Under the pieces are notes generated by a model. That model did no database searches, had not been told where the DNA came from, and was given only the letters and a program-made list of their open reading frames with translations. DNA of 6,248 nucleotides from Rhodobacterales bacterium UBA5972 (GTDB lineage: Bacteria; Pseudomonadota; Alphaproteobacteria; Rhodobacterales; Rhodobacteraceae): assembly GCA_002430125.1 (NCBI GenBank), contig DJBQ01000174.1, positions 1 to 6,248 of the forward strand, in the 5' to 3' direction. The position numbers and the translations under genes were made by a program. Shown here one piece after another: positions 1 to 6,058 of this stretch. Positions within the stretch are counted from its first letter, which is position 1, and each line of letters starts with the position of its first letter.

Positions 1-14
1 TGCTCCCGCCAAAA

Positions 15-43
15 GCCCGACCTCCGGTCGATTTTTGTTGGGC
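15..43. terminator. Terminator-like hairpin, possibly bidirectional
   Basis: A 5-bp GC-rich stem, CGACC (18-22) with GGTCG (26-30) around a TCC loop, is followed on the plus strand by ATTTTTG (31-37), as in an intrinsic terminator. On the minus strand the same stem is followed by GGCTTTT, so it could also end putA read-through about 215 nt past the putA stop. A second, mutually exclusive pairing exists on the plus strand: GCCCGAC (15-21) with GTTGGGC (37-43), including one G-U wobble. The stem is short and I cannot compute its stability, so this is a moderate call. Confidence 0.4.
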
Positions 44-45
44 CA

Positions 46-96
46 GGCCGGGGGCTTTGCCCCCGGACCCCCAGGATATTTTAACCGAAAAGAAGG
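46..96 (+). repeat. Rhodobacterales-type intergenic repeat with GC-rich hairpin
   Basis: A perfect 8-bp stem, CCGGGGGC (48-55) with GCCCCCGG (59-66) and a TTT loop, is followed by ACCCCC, AGGATATTTT and an AAGAAG-containing tail. From memory, this arrangement (GGGGGC hairpin, ACCCCC, GGATATTTT, purine-rich tail) recurs in intergenic regions of Rhodobacterales genomes. Only one copy is in the window, so the repeat status rests on that recollection and not on the sequence. The T-rich part lies on the plus-strand side of the hairpin, so if it terminates transcription it does so for plus-strand transcripts arriving from the left. Confidence 0.5.
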
Positions 97-160
97 GATT
101 TTCAGTGAAACTGAAGTGGCGGTACAGGCGGGGACGCCGATGATCGCCCGATGAGAAGTC

Positions 161-187
161 AACTCGCTGAAAACGCTTCAGCGGGTT
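161..187 (+). other. Stem-loop downstream of putA
   Basis: AACTCGCTGAA (161-171) pairs with TTCAGCGGGTT (177-187) around a 5-nt loop. The core CGCTGAA/TTCAGCG is perfect, and the extension to 11 bp needs a pair at 164/184 that is U-G on the plus strand but A-C on the minus strand. The fold is therefore slightly better in plus-strand RNA. It is followed by GGTTCTTG, a weak T-rich tract. It may be a weak terminator, or an mRNA 3'-end structure protecting putA mRNA with a mismatch; I cannot tell which. Confidence 0.3.
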
Positions 188-247
188 GGTTCTTGTCAGC
201 GGGCTTTGCACCAGCTCAAAGAACAAAAACCCGACGCGGCCTTGCTG

Positions 248-3200
248 TTAGTTCGCAACTGCCGCCAGCAAACGGGCATTCCCGCCCGATGCCGTGGTGT
301 CAATGCAGATATGTCGTTCAATCCGGCATCGTGCGGACAGATCGTGACCCGTCACCAATCCAATCAGCCTGCCTTCACGCGCCGCAAGCGCCATGCGGGC
401 GGCGCGCAGATCAGTCGCGTCAGACCATAAAGCCACCAGATCAAGACATTCCAGATCACGCAATACGTCGCGTGGTAGTATGCCTGAAACGCCATCACGT
501 CCTGAATACCCCTCGGCCACCACAACCGGAACGCATCCGTTTGCTTTGGCAATCTGCGCCTGTTCGGTTGCCGCCTGCACCCCCGGCCCAAGGCATAAAA
601 CCGTTCCGCGACCATAGGTTGACAGGCGGTTGGACTCGCCCGTCGGTCCCGGCAAATCAAGCGTTTCAAGCACGCCACCACCTTTGCCGACAGCGGCAGT
701 AAGCAGACCTTGAACCGCCTTTATGTCGGCGAGTTTTCCGCCCTCAGGCAACACCGCCACCGTCTCGGCCCGTTTGAAGCGTGGGACATAAGCCGGGCCA
801 CCTGCCTTTGGTCCGGTACCGGAAAGGCCTTCGCCCCCAAAGGGCTGGCTGCCGACAATGGCCCCGATCTGGTTGCGGTTGATGTAAATATTGCCCATGC
901 GCAAGCGCTGGGTGATCTGGTTCACGCGGTCATCAATCCGCGAATGCATGCCAAAGGTCAGCCCATATCCGGTTGCGTCAATCTGATCCAGAACCCGATT
1001 AAGACGGCTGGCTTTGAAGGTCGCCACATGCAGAACCGGGCCAAAAACTTCGCGCTTCAGATCGCCTATGCCATCGACCCTGATAACTGCCGGAGCGACA
1101 AAACTGCCCGTTTCGGGCGTAGTCAATTGCTTGATCAACCGCCCGTCGTGGCGCGCCTGATCGACATGTCCCTGAATATCAGCCTTGGCAGCACTGCTTA
1201 TTACCGGGCCGACATCGGTTTCAAACGCCCAGGGATCACCGATAACCAGTTCATCCATTGCGCCGGTCAGCATTTCCAGAAACCCGGTAGCAATATCCTC
1301 TTGCAGATAAAGTATGCGCAGGGCGGAGCACCTTTGACCGGCCGACCGAAACGCGCCGTTCACGATATCGCGCACCGCTTGTTCCGGCAGGGCCGTGCTG
1401 TCGACAATCATCGCATTCAGCCCGCCAGTTTCAGCGATCAGTGGCGCGTGCGGTTCAATCTCGACCGCCATTGCCCGGTTGACGGTCACAGCCGTTGCAG
1501 TTGACCCGGTAAAACAGACGCCGTTGACGCGTTTGTCCGACGTCAGTACCGCCCCGACAACCGCGCCACGACCCGGCAGCAATTGCAGAACCGCCTGCGG
1601 CACGCCGGCCTTTAGCAGCAAGCCAACTGCGATTGATGCCACCAGCCCGGTCGCCTCGGCAGGTTTCGCAAGCACACCGTTGCCGGCCGCAAGTGCTGCT
1701 GCGACTTGCCCTGTGAAAATCGCCAGAGGGAAATTCCAGGGCGAAATGCAGGTGATAACGCCGCGCGCTGGCGCAGCACCAGCCGCTTCGCCTTCGCCTG
1801 CGTAAAACCTTAGAAAATCTACCGCTTCGCGCAGCTCTGAAATGGCATCTGCCGGGGACTTTCCAGCCTCACGGCAGAGAACCGCGAACAATTCGCCAAA
1901 GTTCGCTTCATAAAGGTCGGCGGCGTGCCGTAAAATATCGCCACGCGTTTCGGCAAGAGCCCCTGACCAATCCCGCGCTGCCGCCAAAGCCGTGGCAACA
2001 TCAGTCGCTGATGCCTGCACGACCACGCCAACCCTATCCGTCGGACGTGCCGGGTTAACCACAATATGTTCCCCGGCCCCTTCAACCTGACCCGAAATCA
2101 TCGGCCCGGCTTGCCATTGATGATTGGAAAAGACTTCGCGCGCCCGGTCGATCGCTGCCAAATCATCCAGATCATGCAAATCCCAGCCTTTGGAATTTTG
2201 CCGACTGGCCCCAAACAGCGCGCCAGGCTGAACCACTGCCGCCGGAGGTCGCCCTGACGCAACCGCCCATGTTTCAATCGGGTCAGCGGCCACAGTTTCA
2301 GCCGCAACGTCGACGTCAACAATCTGGTTCACAAACGACGAGTTCGCACCATTTTCCAGCAACCGGCGCACAAGATAGGCCAGCAAATCGCGATGCGTGC
2401 CAACCGGCGCGTATATCCGGCAACGGGTCTTTTCCTGCCGCAGCACGATGTTGTGCAGCGATTCTCCCATGCCTTGAAGACGCTGAAATTCAAACGTGGT
2501 TTTGTCCCTGGCCATTTCCAGAATAGCGGCGACTGTATGCGCATTATGGGTGGCAAACTGCGGATAGATCCGGTCGGTCATTGCCAGAAGTTTGCCGGCA
2601 CACAACAGGTAAGACACATCCGTCGCTGACTTTTGCGCGAAAACCGGAAAACCCGCCAAGCCTTCGACTTGTGCGCGCTTGATCTCGGTATCCCAGTAAG
2701 CACCCTTGACCAGCCGCACCATAATCTTGCGGTCAAGTTCAGCAGCCAAAGCATATAACCAGTCCAGCACATAGGGCGCGCGTTTGCCATAAGCCTGCAC
2801 CACAACGCCAAAGCCGTTCCAACCGGCCAGTGACGGATCACGCAGAACCGCCTGGATCACGTCCAGTGACAGATCAAGCCGGTCAGCCTCTTCTGAGTCA
2901 ATATTGAACCCCATCCCGGCCGCGCGGGCCTGTTGCGCCAGCGCAAGCGTGCTGGCAACCAATTCACGCATAACGCGGCCTTTTTGACCAACTTCGTAAC
3001 GCGGGTGCAGGGCTGACAATTTCACCGAAATGCCAGGATTTTCGCGAATATCATCTGACGTGCATTGCCCGGCAAGTTCAGCGATTGCAGTGGAGTAGGC
3101 CTTGAAATACTTGGCCGCGTCCCGCGCAGTAAGAGCCGCCTCGCCCAGCATGTCATATGAAAACGTATACCCCTGCTTTTGCAGCTTGCCACCACGTTCA

Positions 3201-3742
3201 ATTGCTTCGGAAATACTGCGGCCCAGCACAAACTGATGCCCCATTTCGCGGATCGCCCGCCCGACAGCTGTTCGGATCACCGGCTCACCAAGCCGCTTAA
3301 CAGCCCCGTGCAGCACCGCAGCCACGCCAGCCTGATCGTCATCTTTCAGAATTTTGCCGGTCAGCATCAATGCCCAAGTGGATGCATTCACCAAGGACGA
3401 ACTGGAATGCCCAAGATGCGTCCCCCATGCCGATGGTGCAATCTTGTCTTCGATCAGCGCGCTCATCGTATAGGCATCCGGCACCCGCAACAAAGCCTCG
3501 GCCAGACACATCAGGGCGACACCTTCGTCGGTTGAAAGGCCGTATTCTGCCAGAAACACTTCCATCAGGCCGGGGTTGCTGTCACCTCTGATCGCATGCA
3601 CCAACCCAACCGCCCGCGCCCGTGCCGCTGCACGTGTGGTTTCAGCAATTGGGTTTGTCTGCATAAGCTGGGTCAAACAGTCGACATCTTCAAGCAAATT
3701 GTACCGACGGATGATTTCGCGCAATTCAAGTAAAGAAGACAT
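248..3742 (-). CDS. putA: Bifunctional proline dehydrogenase / L-glutamate gamma-semialdehyde dehydrogenase PutA
   Basis: Oxidises proline to glutamate: an FAD-dependent proline dehydrogenase (PRODH) makes pyrroline-5-carboxylate and an NAD-dependent aldehyde dehydrogenase finishes the reaction, with channelling between sites. The 1164-residue protein has an N-terminal arm and helical region (about 1-200), PRODH barrel (about 200-475) with FNIDSEEADRLD (279-290), RLVKGAYW (343-350) and RRLLENGANSSFVNQ (459-473), then the dehydrogenase (about 550-1000) with SPWNFP (667-672), AKPAE (692-696), FTGST (744-748), ETGG (771-774), catalytic Cys805 in GQRCSALR, EVFGPV and PFGGEGLSGTG. A C-terminal domain ends in TTASGGNARLL, matching the conserved terminal motif of long PutAs. 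There is no N-terminal ribbon-helix-helix domain, so this PutA should not be its own repressor; divergent PutR fits that job. The start at 3742 is preferred because AGGAA sits 8 nt upstream; an in-frame ATG at 3778 would add 12 residues. The open frame continues to 3982 only by overlapping putR. Confidence 0.96.
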   Translation of the reverse strand: MSSLLELREIIRRYNLLEDVDCLTQLMQTNPIAETTRAAARARAVGLVHAIRGDSNPGLMEVFLAEYGLSTDEGVALMCLAEALLRVPDAYTMSALIEDKIAPSAWGTHLGHSSSSLVNASTWALMLTGKILKDDDQAGVAAVLHGAVKRLGEPVIRTAVGRAIREMGHQFVLGRSISEAIERGGKLQKQGYTFSYDMLGEAALTARDAAKYFKAYSTAIAELAGQCTSDDIRENPGISVKLSALHPRYEVGQKGRVMRELVASTLALAQQARAAGMGFNIDSEEADRLDLSLDVIQAVLRDPSLAGWNGFGVVVQAYGKRAPYVLDWLYALAAELDRKIMVRLVKGAYWDTEIKRAQVEGLAGFPVFAQKSATDVSYLLCAGKLLAMTDRIYPQFATHNAHTVAAILEMARDKTTFEFQRLQGMGESLHNIVLRQEKTRCRIYAPVGTHRDLLAYLVRRLLENGANSSFVNQIVDVDVAAETVAADPIETWAVASGRPPAAVVQPGALFGASRQNSKGWDLHDLDDLAAIDRAREVFSNHQWQAGPMISGQVEGAGEHIVVNPARPTDRVGVVVQASATDVATALAAARDWSGALAETRGDILRHAADLYEANFGELFAVLCREAGKSPADAISELREAVDFLRFYAGEGEAAGAAPARGVITCISPWNFPLAIFTGQVAAALAAGNGVLAKPAEATGLVASIAVGLLLKAGVPQAVLQLLPGRGAVVGAVLTSDKRVNGVCFTGSTATAVTVNRAMAVEIEPHAPLIAETGGLNAMIVDSTALPEQAVRDIVNGAFRSAGQRCSALRILYLQEDIATGFLEMLTGAMDELVIGDPWAFETDVGPVISSAAKADIQGHVDQARHDGRLIKQLTTPETGSFVAPAVIRVDGIGDLKREVFGPVLHVATFKASRLNRVLDQIDATGYGLTFGMHSRIDDRVNQITQRLRMGNIYINRNQIGAIVGSQPFGGEGLSGTGPKAGGPAYVPRFKRAETVAVLPEGGKLADIKAVQGLLTAAVGKGGGVLETLDLPGPTGESNRLSTYGRGTVLCLGPGVQAATEQAQIAKANGCVPVVVAEGYSGRDGVSGILPRDVLRDLECLDLVALWSDATDLRAARMALAAREGRLIGLVTGHDLSARCRIERHICIDTTASGGNARLLAAVAN

Positions 3743-3750
3743 GGCCAAGG

Positions 3751-3755
3751 TTCCT
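3751..3755 (-). promoter_or_regulatory. putA ribosome binding site
   Basis: On the minus strand AGGAA lies 8 nt before the ATG at 3742, which decides the putA start over the in-frame ATG at 3778. It overlaps one copy of the repeated TTCCTGAT element, so a regulator bound there would also cover the ribosome site region of the DNA. Confidence 0.65.
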
Positions 3756-3808
3756 GATGTTTGGGCTGGCGCCGACATATCAGAAATGTAAGAGGTATGT
3801 TTCCTGAT
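3751..3808. promoter_or_regulatory. Candidate PutR operator: three TTYCTGAT elements in the putA-putR spacer
   Basis: TTCCTGAT occurs on the plus strand at 3751-3758 and again at 3801-3808, exactly 50 bp apart, and its near-copy TTTCTGAT is on the minus strand at 3779-3786. The last two form an inverted pair, ATCAGAAA-N14-TTCCTGAT. The CAGAAA half resembles the left half of the E. coli Lrp consensus. Lrp-family proteins bind several phased, degenerate sites, so this layout suits an Lrp-type regulator. A weak -10-like GATAAT (plus strand, 3806-3811, for putR) and CATTAT (minus strand, 3807-3812, for putA) overlap here, with no good -35 for either. Assignment to PutR is inference. Confidence 0.4.
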
Positions 3809-3823
3809 AATGCGACAAGAACC

Positions 3824-3851
3824 GTCTATTAAACTGAAAAAATAGACTATT
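3824..3851. promoter_or_regulatory. AT-rich inverted repeat before putR, candidate autoregulatory site
   Basis: GTCTATT (3824-3830) and AATAGAC (3841-3847) form a perfect 7-bp inverted repeat with a 10-nt A-rich spacer. The right arm is also part of a second palindrome, AATAG-A-CTATT (3841-3851), so the CTATT unit appears three times in 28 bp. It ends directly before the putR ribosome binding site. As DNA it could be an operator through which PutR limits its own transcription; as RNA it could form a leader hairpin. The A-rich spacer could favour bending, as is usual for Lrp-family sites. Confidence 0.4.
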
Positions 3852-3855
3852 GAGG
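3852..3855 (+). promoter_or_regulatory. putR ribosome binding site
   Basis: GAGG lies 8 nt before the ATG at 3864 and supports that start. It abuts the inverted repeat at 3824-3851. Confidence 0.55.
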
Positions 3856-3863
3856 CCGTAAAG

Positions 3864-4334
3864 ATGCAAAAATTTGGGATTCCAAGCCAACTTGACCGAA
3901 ATGACCGCAAAATCCTTGACCTGCTCAGCCGCGATGGGCGCATGCCGATAACCGAATTGGCACAAGCTGTTGGTTTGTCCAAAAGCCCCTGTCAGGTCAG
4001 GGTGAAACGTCTTCAGGCCGAGGGTTATATCCTTGGGTTTCGCGCCGTCCTGAACCCGGTAAAACTTGACCGCGATCATATCGCGTTTGCCGAAGTAAAA
4101 CTGACCGATACCACCGAAAAGGCCCTGAAAGCCTTTAACACCGCCGTTCTGAAAGTGCCCGAGATTGAACAATGCCACATGATTGCCGGCTCGTTCGACT
4201 ATCTGCTGAAGGTCCGCACCCGCGACATCCGCGCTTATCGGCAGGTGTTGGGCGAAACCATCTCGGCTTTGCCCTTTGTCAGCAGCAGCTCCACGCATGT
4301 GTCGATGGAAGCCGTCAAAGACAGCGCGTTTTAA
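3864..4334 (+). CDS. putR: Lrp/AsnC-family transcriptional regulator, proline catabolism activator PutR
   Basis: A 156-residue cytoplasmic DNA-binding regulator of typical Lrp/AsnC length. The N-terminal winged helix-turn-helix (about 10-60) begins with LDRNDRKILDLLSRDGR (10-26), has the first helix ITELAQAVGL (29-38) and the recognition helix SKSPCQVRVKRLQAEG (39-54). The C-terminal RAM/effector-binding domain (about 70-150) includes IEQCHMIAGSFDYLLKV (101-117), with the G-S-F-D-Y-L-L segment typical of the ligand-binding turn. Its divergent placement 121 bp from a putA that lacks its own repressor domain matches the known putR-putA arrangement in Rhodobacter capsulatus and Agrobacterium, where PutR activates putA in response to proline and represses itself. 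The family call is firm and the PutR role is inferred from position. Its TAA stop overlaps the stop of the convergent permease gene. Confidence 0.9.
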   Translation: MQKFGIPSQLDRNDRKILDLLSRDGRMPITELAQAVGLSKSPCQVRVKRLQAEGYILGFRAVLNPVKLDRDHIAFAEVKLTDTTEKALKAFNTAVLKVPEIEQCHMIAGSFDYLLKVRTRDIRAYRQVLGETISALPFVSSSSTHVSMEAVKDSAF

Positions 4335-5134
4335 CGGTTCGACGCCACGTGACGGTTCAGCCGTCGGTTCACGATACCGAACAACCCAATCAGCAATAGC
4401 GTCAGACAGACAAAGTAGACCGCAATAATCGGGTAAGGCACAAAGGGATTGAACGTCTTGTCCGCGAAATATTTGGCATAATAAAGCGCGTCCCCTTTTT
4501 GCTGCCATGCCGGAAAGCTGGAAAAATAGACCAGCGCGGTGGCGTGAAACAGAAAGATCGCCTCGTTTGTGTAAGACGCCCAACTCAGCCTGAGCATCGA
4601 CGGCCAGACCACCCGCCGAAACTTGGTAAAAGGGGTCATGCCGATGGCATCAGCCGCCTCGATATCGCCTTTGGGTACAGACAGTAACGCGCCATAGAAT
4701 ATCTGCGCTGAGTAGGCCGAGGTGTTTAGAAACAGCACAACCAGCGCCCCCAGCCACGCTTTGGTCAACCAGCGGGTTTCCATCGTGATCTCGACAAAGC
4801 CCAGATTAAGGTCGTAACCAAGCTTCGGGATCAGAACAAAACTTTCGTAGGCGATGAAGAACTGGATAAACAGCGGCGATCCGCGGATCACGAAAATGAA
4901 CGCCCGCGCAGGATAGCTGAAAAACCAGCGGTCGCTGGCCCGCGCCATAGCAACGGCGGTCGCCAAAAAGAACCCGAACAGCAGTGCAAAGAACGCGAAA
5001 TAGACGTTCCAGATCAGGCCAGATCCGATCAGCACGAACTGCTCGCACAGGGTGAAATCGGTTTTCGGCAATAGCCGCTCGCCAATGCCGATGGACCGCA
5101 ATGCATAACTGGTGATAGTTTCAACGCAGCTCAT
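4331..5134 (-). CDS. Polar amino acid ABC transporter permease, HisM type
   Basis: An inner-membrane permease subunit of 267 residues for a binding-protein-dependent amino acid importer. Hydrophobic spans are visible near 37-62, 72-98, 124-145, 190-208 and 234-256, the usual five for this family. RGSPLFIQFF (84-93) matches the family's RGTP-x-x-x-Q motif, and the cytoplasmic EAA loop that docks the ATPase is at 157-178, with EAADAIGMTPFTKFRRVVWP visible. It is longer than HisM of enteric bacteria (about 238), mainly through an N-terminal stretch of about 30 residues. The start at 5134 overlaps the upstream permease stop by 4 nt (ATGA), indicating translational coupling; the only Shine-Dalgarno-like sequence is a G run 6 nt upstream. 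The frame is open to 5413, but that longer form would overlap the upstream permease by nearly 300 nt and is rejected. The substrate is not readable. Confidence 0.88.
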   Translation of the reverse strand: MSCVETITSYALRSIGIGERLLPKTDFTLCEQFVLIGSGLIWNVYFAFFALLFGFFLATAVAMARASDRWFFSYPARAFIFVIRGSPLFIQFFIAYESFVLIPKLGYDLNLGFVEITMETRWLTKAWLGALVVLFLNTSAYSAQIFYGALLSVPKGDIEAADAIGMTPFTKFRRVVWPSMLRLSWASYTNEAIFLFHATALVYFSSFPAWQQKGDALYYAKYFADKTFNPFVPYPIIAVYFVCLTLLLIGLFGIVNRRLNRHVASNR

Positions 5135-5994
5135 GCCGTGCCCCCCAAGGTCGCCTGCCCGCGTGAAACCCGCCGCGACAGCCGATCGAACACCCGTTCG
5201 CTGACCCATGTTAACGCCAGATAGAACACCAGCAGCACCAGAAAGTACCCAAGCCGCCAATCGCCATGCGGATAGGCATAGATCGCGGTCTTGGTACCGC
5301 CAAGTTCGCGCGCCCAGTAAACGATATCCTCGACCCCCAACAGAAACAAAAGCGGCGTGGCCTTTATCAGGATCATCCACAGATTTGAAAGGCCCGGCAG
5401 CGCGTAAACCCACATCTGTGGCAAATGAATACGACGAAAAATCTGTCGTGGCGACATGCCAAAGGCGGTGCCGGTTTCAAGCTGGCCCTTGGGAACAGCA
5501 TCAAGAGCGCCGTAAAGCGTGTTGGCGGCAAAGGCCCCGAACACCACGCCAAACCCGACAATGGCCAGCGAAAAGCCGTAGACCTCGTGCACCCATTGCG
5601 GGGAATTTCCCAACGGCATCTTGGCGGCGGGACAAACCCGGAAATCATTGCCCTGGCGGATTGGTTCGGTCCAGTCGGGGCACAGAATAATGTGGCGCAA
5701 GTATTCGATTCCCTGATCCAGGGCGATCAAGGCAAACAGGAAAAAGATAATGTCAGGCACGCCTCGCACCATTGAGGTATAAATCGTGCCAAACCACCGC
5801 AGTGGCAAAAACCGCGACCGTCGTGCCAAGGCCCCGGCAAATCCCAGTATCATTATCAGCGGCACGGTCAGGAACAGCAGGCTGAGGACCACGCCAAAGC
5901 TTATGTAAAATCCGAATTCTTTACCGGTGGTCAGATAGCACGACCACCATAAATACCCGCTCAGCGTGCCTGGATCAGCGCAATACTCAAACAT
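5131..5994 (-). CDS. Polar amino acid ABC transporter permease, HisQ type
   Basis: The second inner-membrane permease subunit, 287 residues, expected to pair with the product of the next gene. Hydrophobic spans appear near 27-52, 68-95, 140-163, 184-209 and 248-265. MVRGVPDIIFFLF (75-87) corresponds to the family's RGTP-type motif. The EAA loop is QLETGTAFGMSPRQIFRRIH followed by LP (171-192), with ETG where EAA is usual but the conserved glycine retained. The segment between the second and third spans is unusually long (about 96-138) and carries Cys105 and Cys121, making the protein longer than HisQ (about 228). The start at 5994 is supported by AAGGAG 6 nt upstream. It lies 64 nt after the binding-protein gene and is coupled to the following permease by a 4-nt overlap. 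No ATPase gene is seen in the window. Confidence 0.88.
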   Translation of the reverse strand: MFEYCADPGTLSGYLWWSCYLTTGKEFGFYISFGVVLSLLFLTVPLIMILGFAGALARRSRFLPLRWFGTIYTSMVRGVPDIIFFLFALIALDQGIEYLRHIILCPDWTEPIRQGNDFRVCPAAKMPLGNSPQWVHEVYGFSLAIVGFGVVFGAFAANTLYGALDAVPKGQLETGTAFGMSPRQIFRRIHLPQMWVYALPGLSNLWMILIKATPLLFLLGVEDIVYWARELGGTKTAIYAYPHGDWRLGYFLVLLVFYLALTWVSERVFDRLSRRVSRGQATLGGTA

Positions 5995-6000
5995 TCCGGG

Positions 6001-6006
6001 CTCCTT
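6001..6006 (-). promoter_or_regulatory. Strong ribosome binding site of the HisQ-type permease
   Basis: AAGGAG on the minus strand, 6 nt before the ATG at 5994. It gives the permease pair its own strong translation start, separate from the binding-protein gene, and it sits just past the intercistronic hairpin. Confidence 0.7.
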
Positions 6007-6012
6007 GCTGAA

Positions 6013-6037
6013 AAGGGCCGCCGATTGGGCGACCCTT
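6013..6037 (-). terminator. Intercistronic hairpin between binding-protein and permease genes
   Basis: On the minus strand AAGGGTCGCC pairs with GGCGGCCCTT around a CAATC loop: a 10-bp stem with one U-G wobble, ending in a run of four T then C. On the plus strand the same position is an A-C mismatch, so the structure fits RNA made in the direction of the transporter genes. It begins about 20 nt past the binding-protein stop. The likely role is partial termination or protection of the upstream mRNA 3' end, leaving more transcript for the binding protein than for the permeases, as known in other binding-protein operons. Confidence 0.55.
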
Positions 6038-6058
6038 AGGTTTCAATAGATCAACAGT

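Larger units (their letters stand above)
1..247. other. Intergenic region downstream of putA, no gene recognised
   Basis: This stretch follows the putA stop codon and reaches the left edge. Short open frames exist on the plus strand (for example from 151 and 206), but they run into the antisense of putA and show no recognisable protein features, so I do not call them. What it does hold is three stem-loops, annotated separately at 15-43, 46-96 and 161-187. The first 45 bases could be the 3' flank of a gene lying off the left edge, but nothing readable supports a coding call. Confidence 0.6.

Noticed and set aside
218..247. T-rich minus-strand run (GGGTTTTTGTTCTTT) right after the putA stop as its intrinsic terminator
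   Set aside because: Only a 3-bp stem (CCG/CGG) precedes the T run, too short to support a terminator.
151..702. A 183-codon plus-strand open frame running from the intergenic region into antisense putA
   Set aside because: Most of it is antisense to the C-terminus of putA, with no ribosome site of note and no recognisable domain.
710..1504. A 264-codon plus-strand open frame antisense to putA
   Set aside because: It lies wholly within the aldehyde dehydrogenase part of putA on the opposite strand, shows no recognisable motif, and its composition is that of a reverse-strand shadow of GC-rich coding sequence.
3743..3982. N-terminal extension of PutA by up to 80 residues
   Set aside because: The extension would overlap putR and its operator region, adds no ribbon-helix-helix or other recognisable domain, and the ATG at 3742 has an AGGAA at proper spacing.
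3780..4583. A 267-codon minus-strand open frame across putR and the end of the permease gene
   Set aside because: It is antisense to putR and out of frame with the permease; both overlapped genes have clear family motifs and this frame has none.
5135..5413. N-terminal extension of the HisM-type permease by 93 residues
   Set aside because: It would overlap the upstream permease in another frame; the ATGA overlap start at 5134 gives the expected permease architecture.
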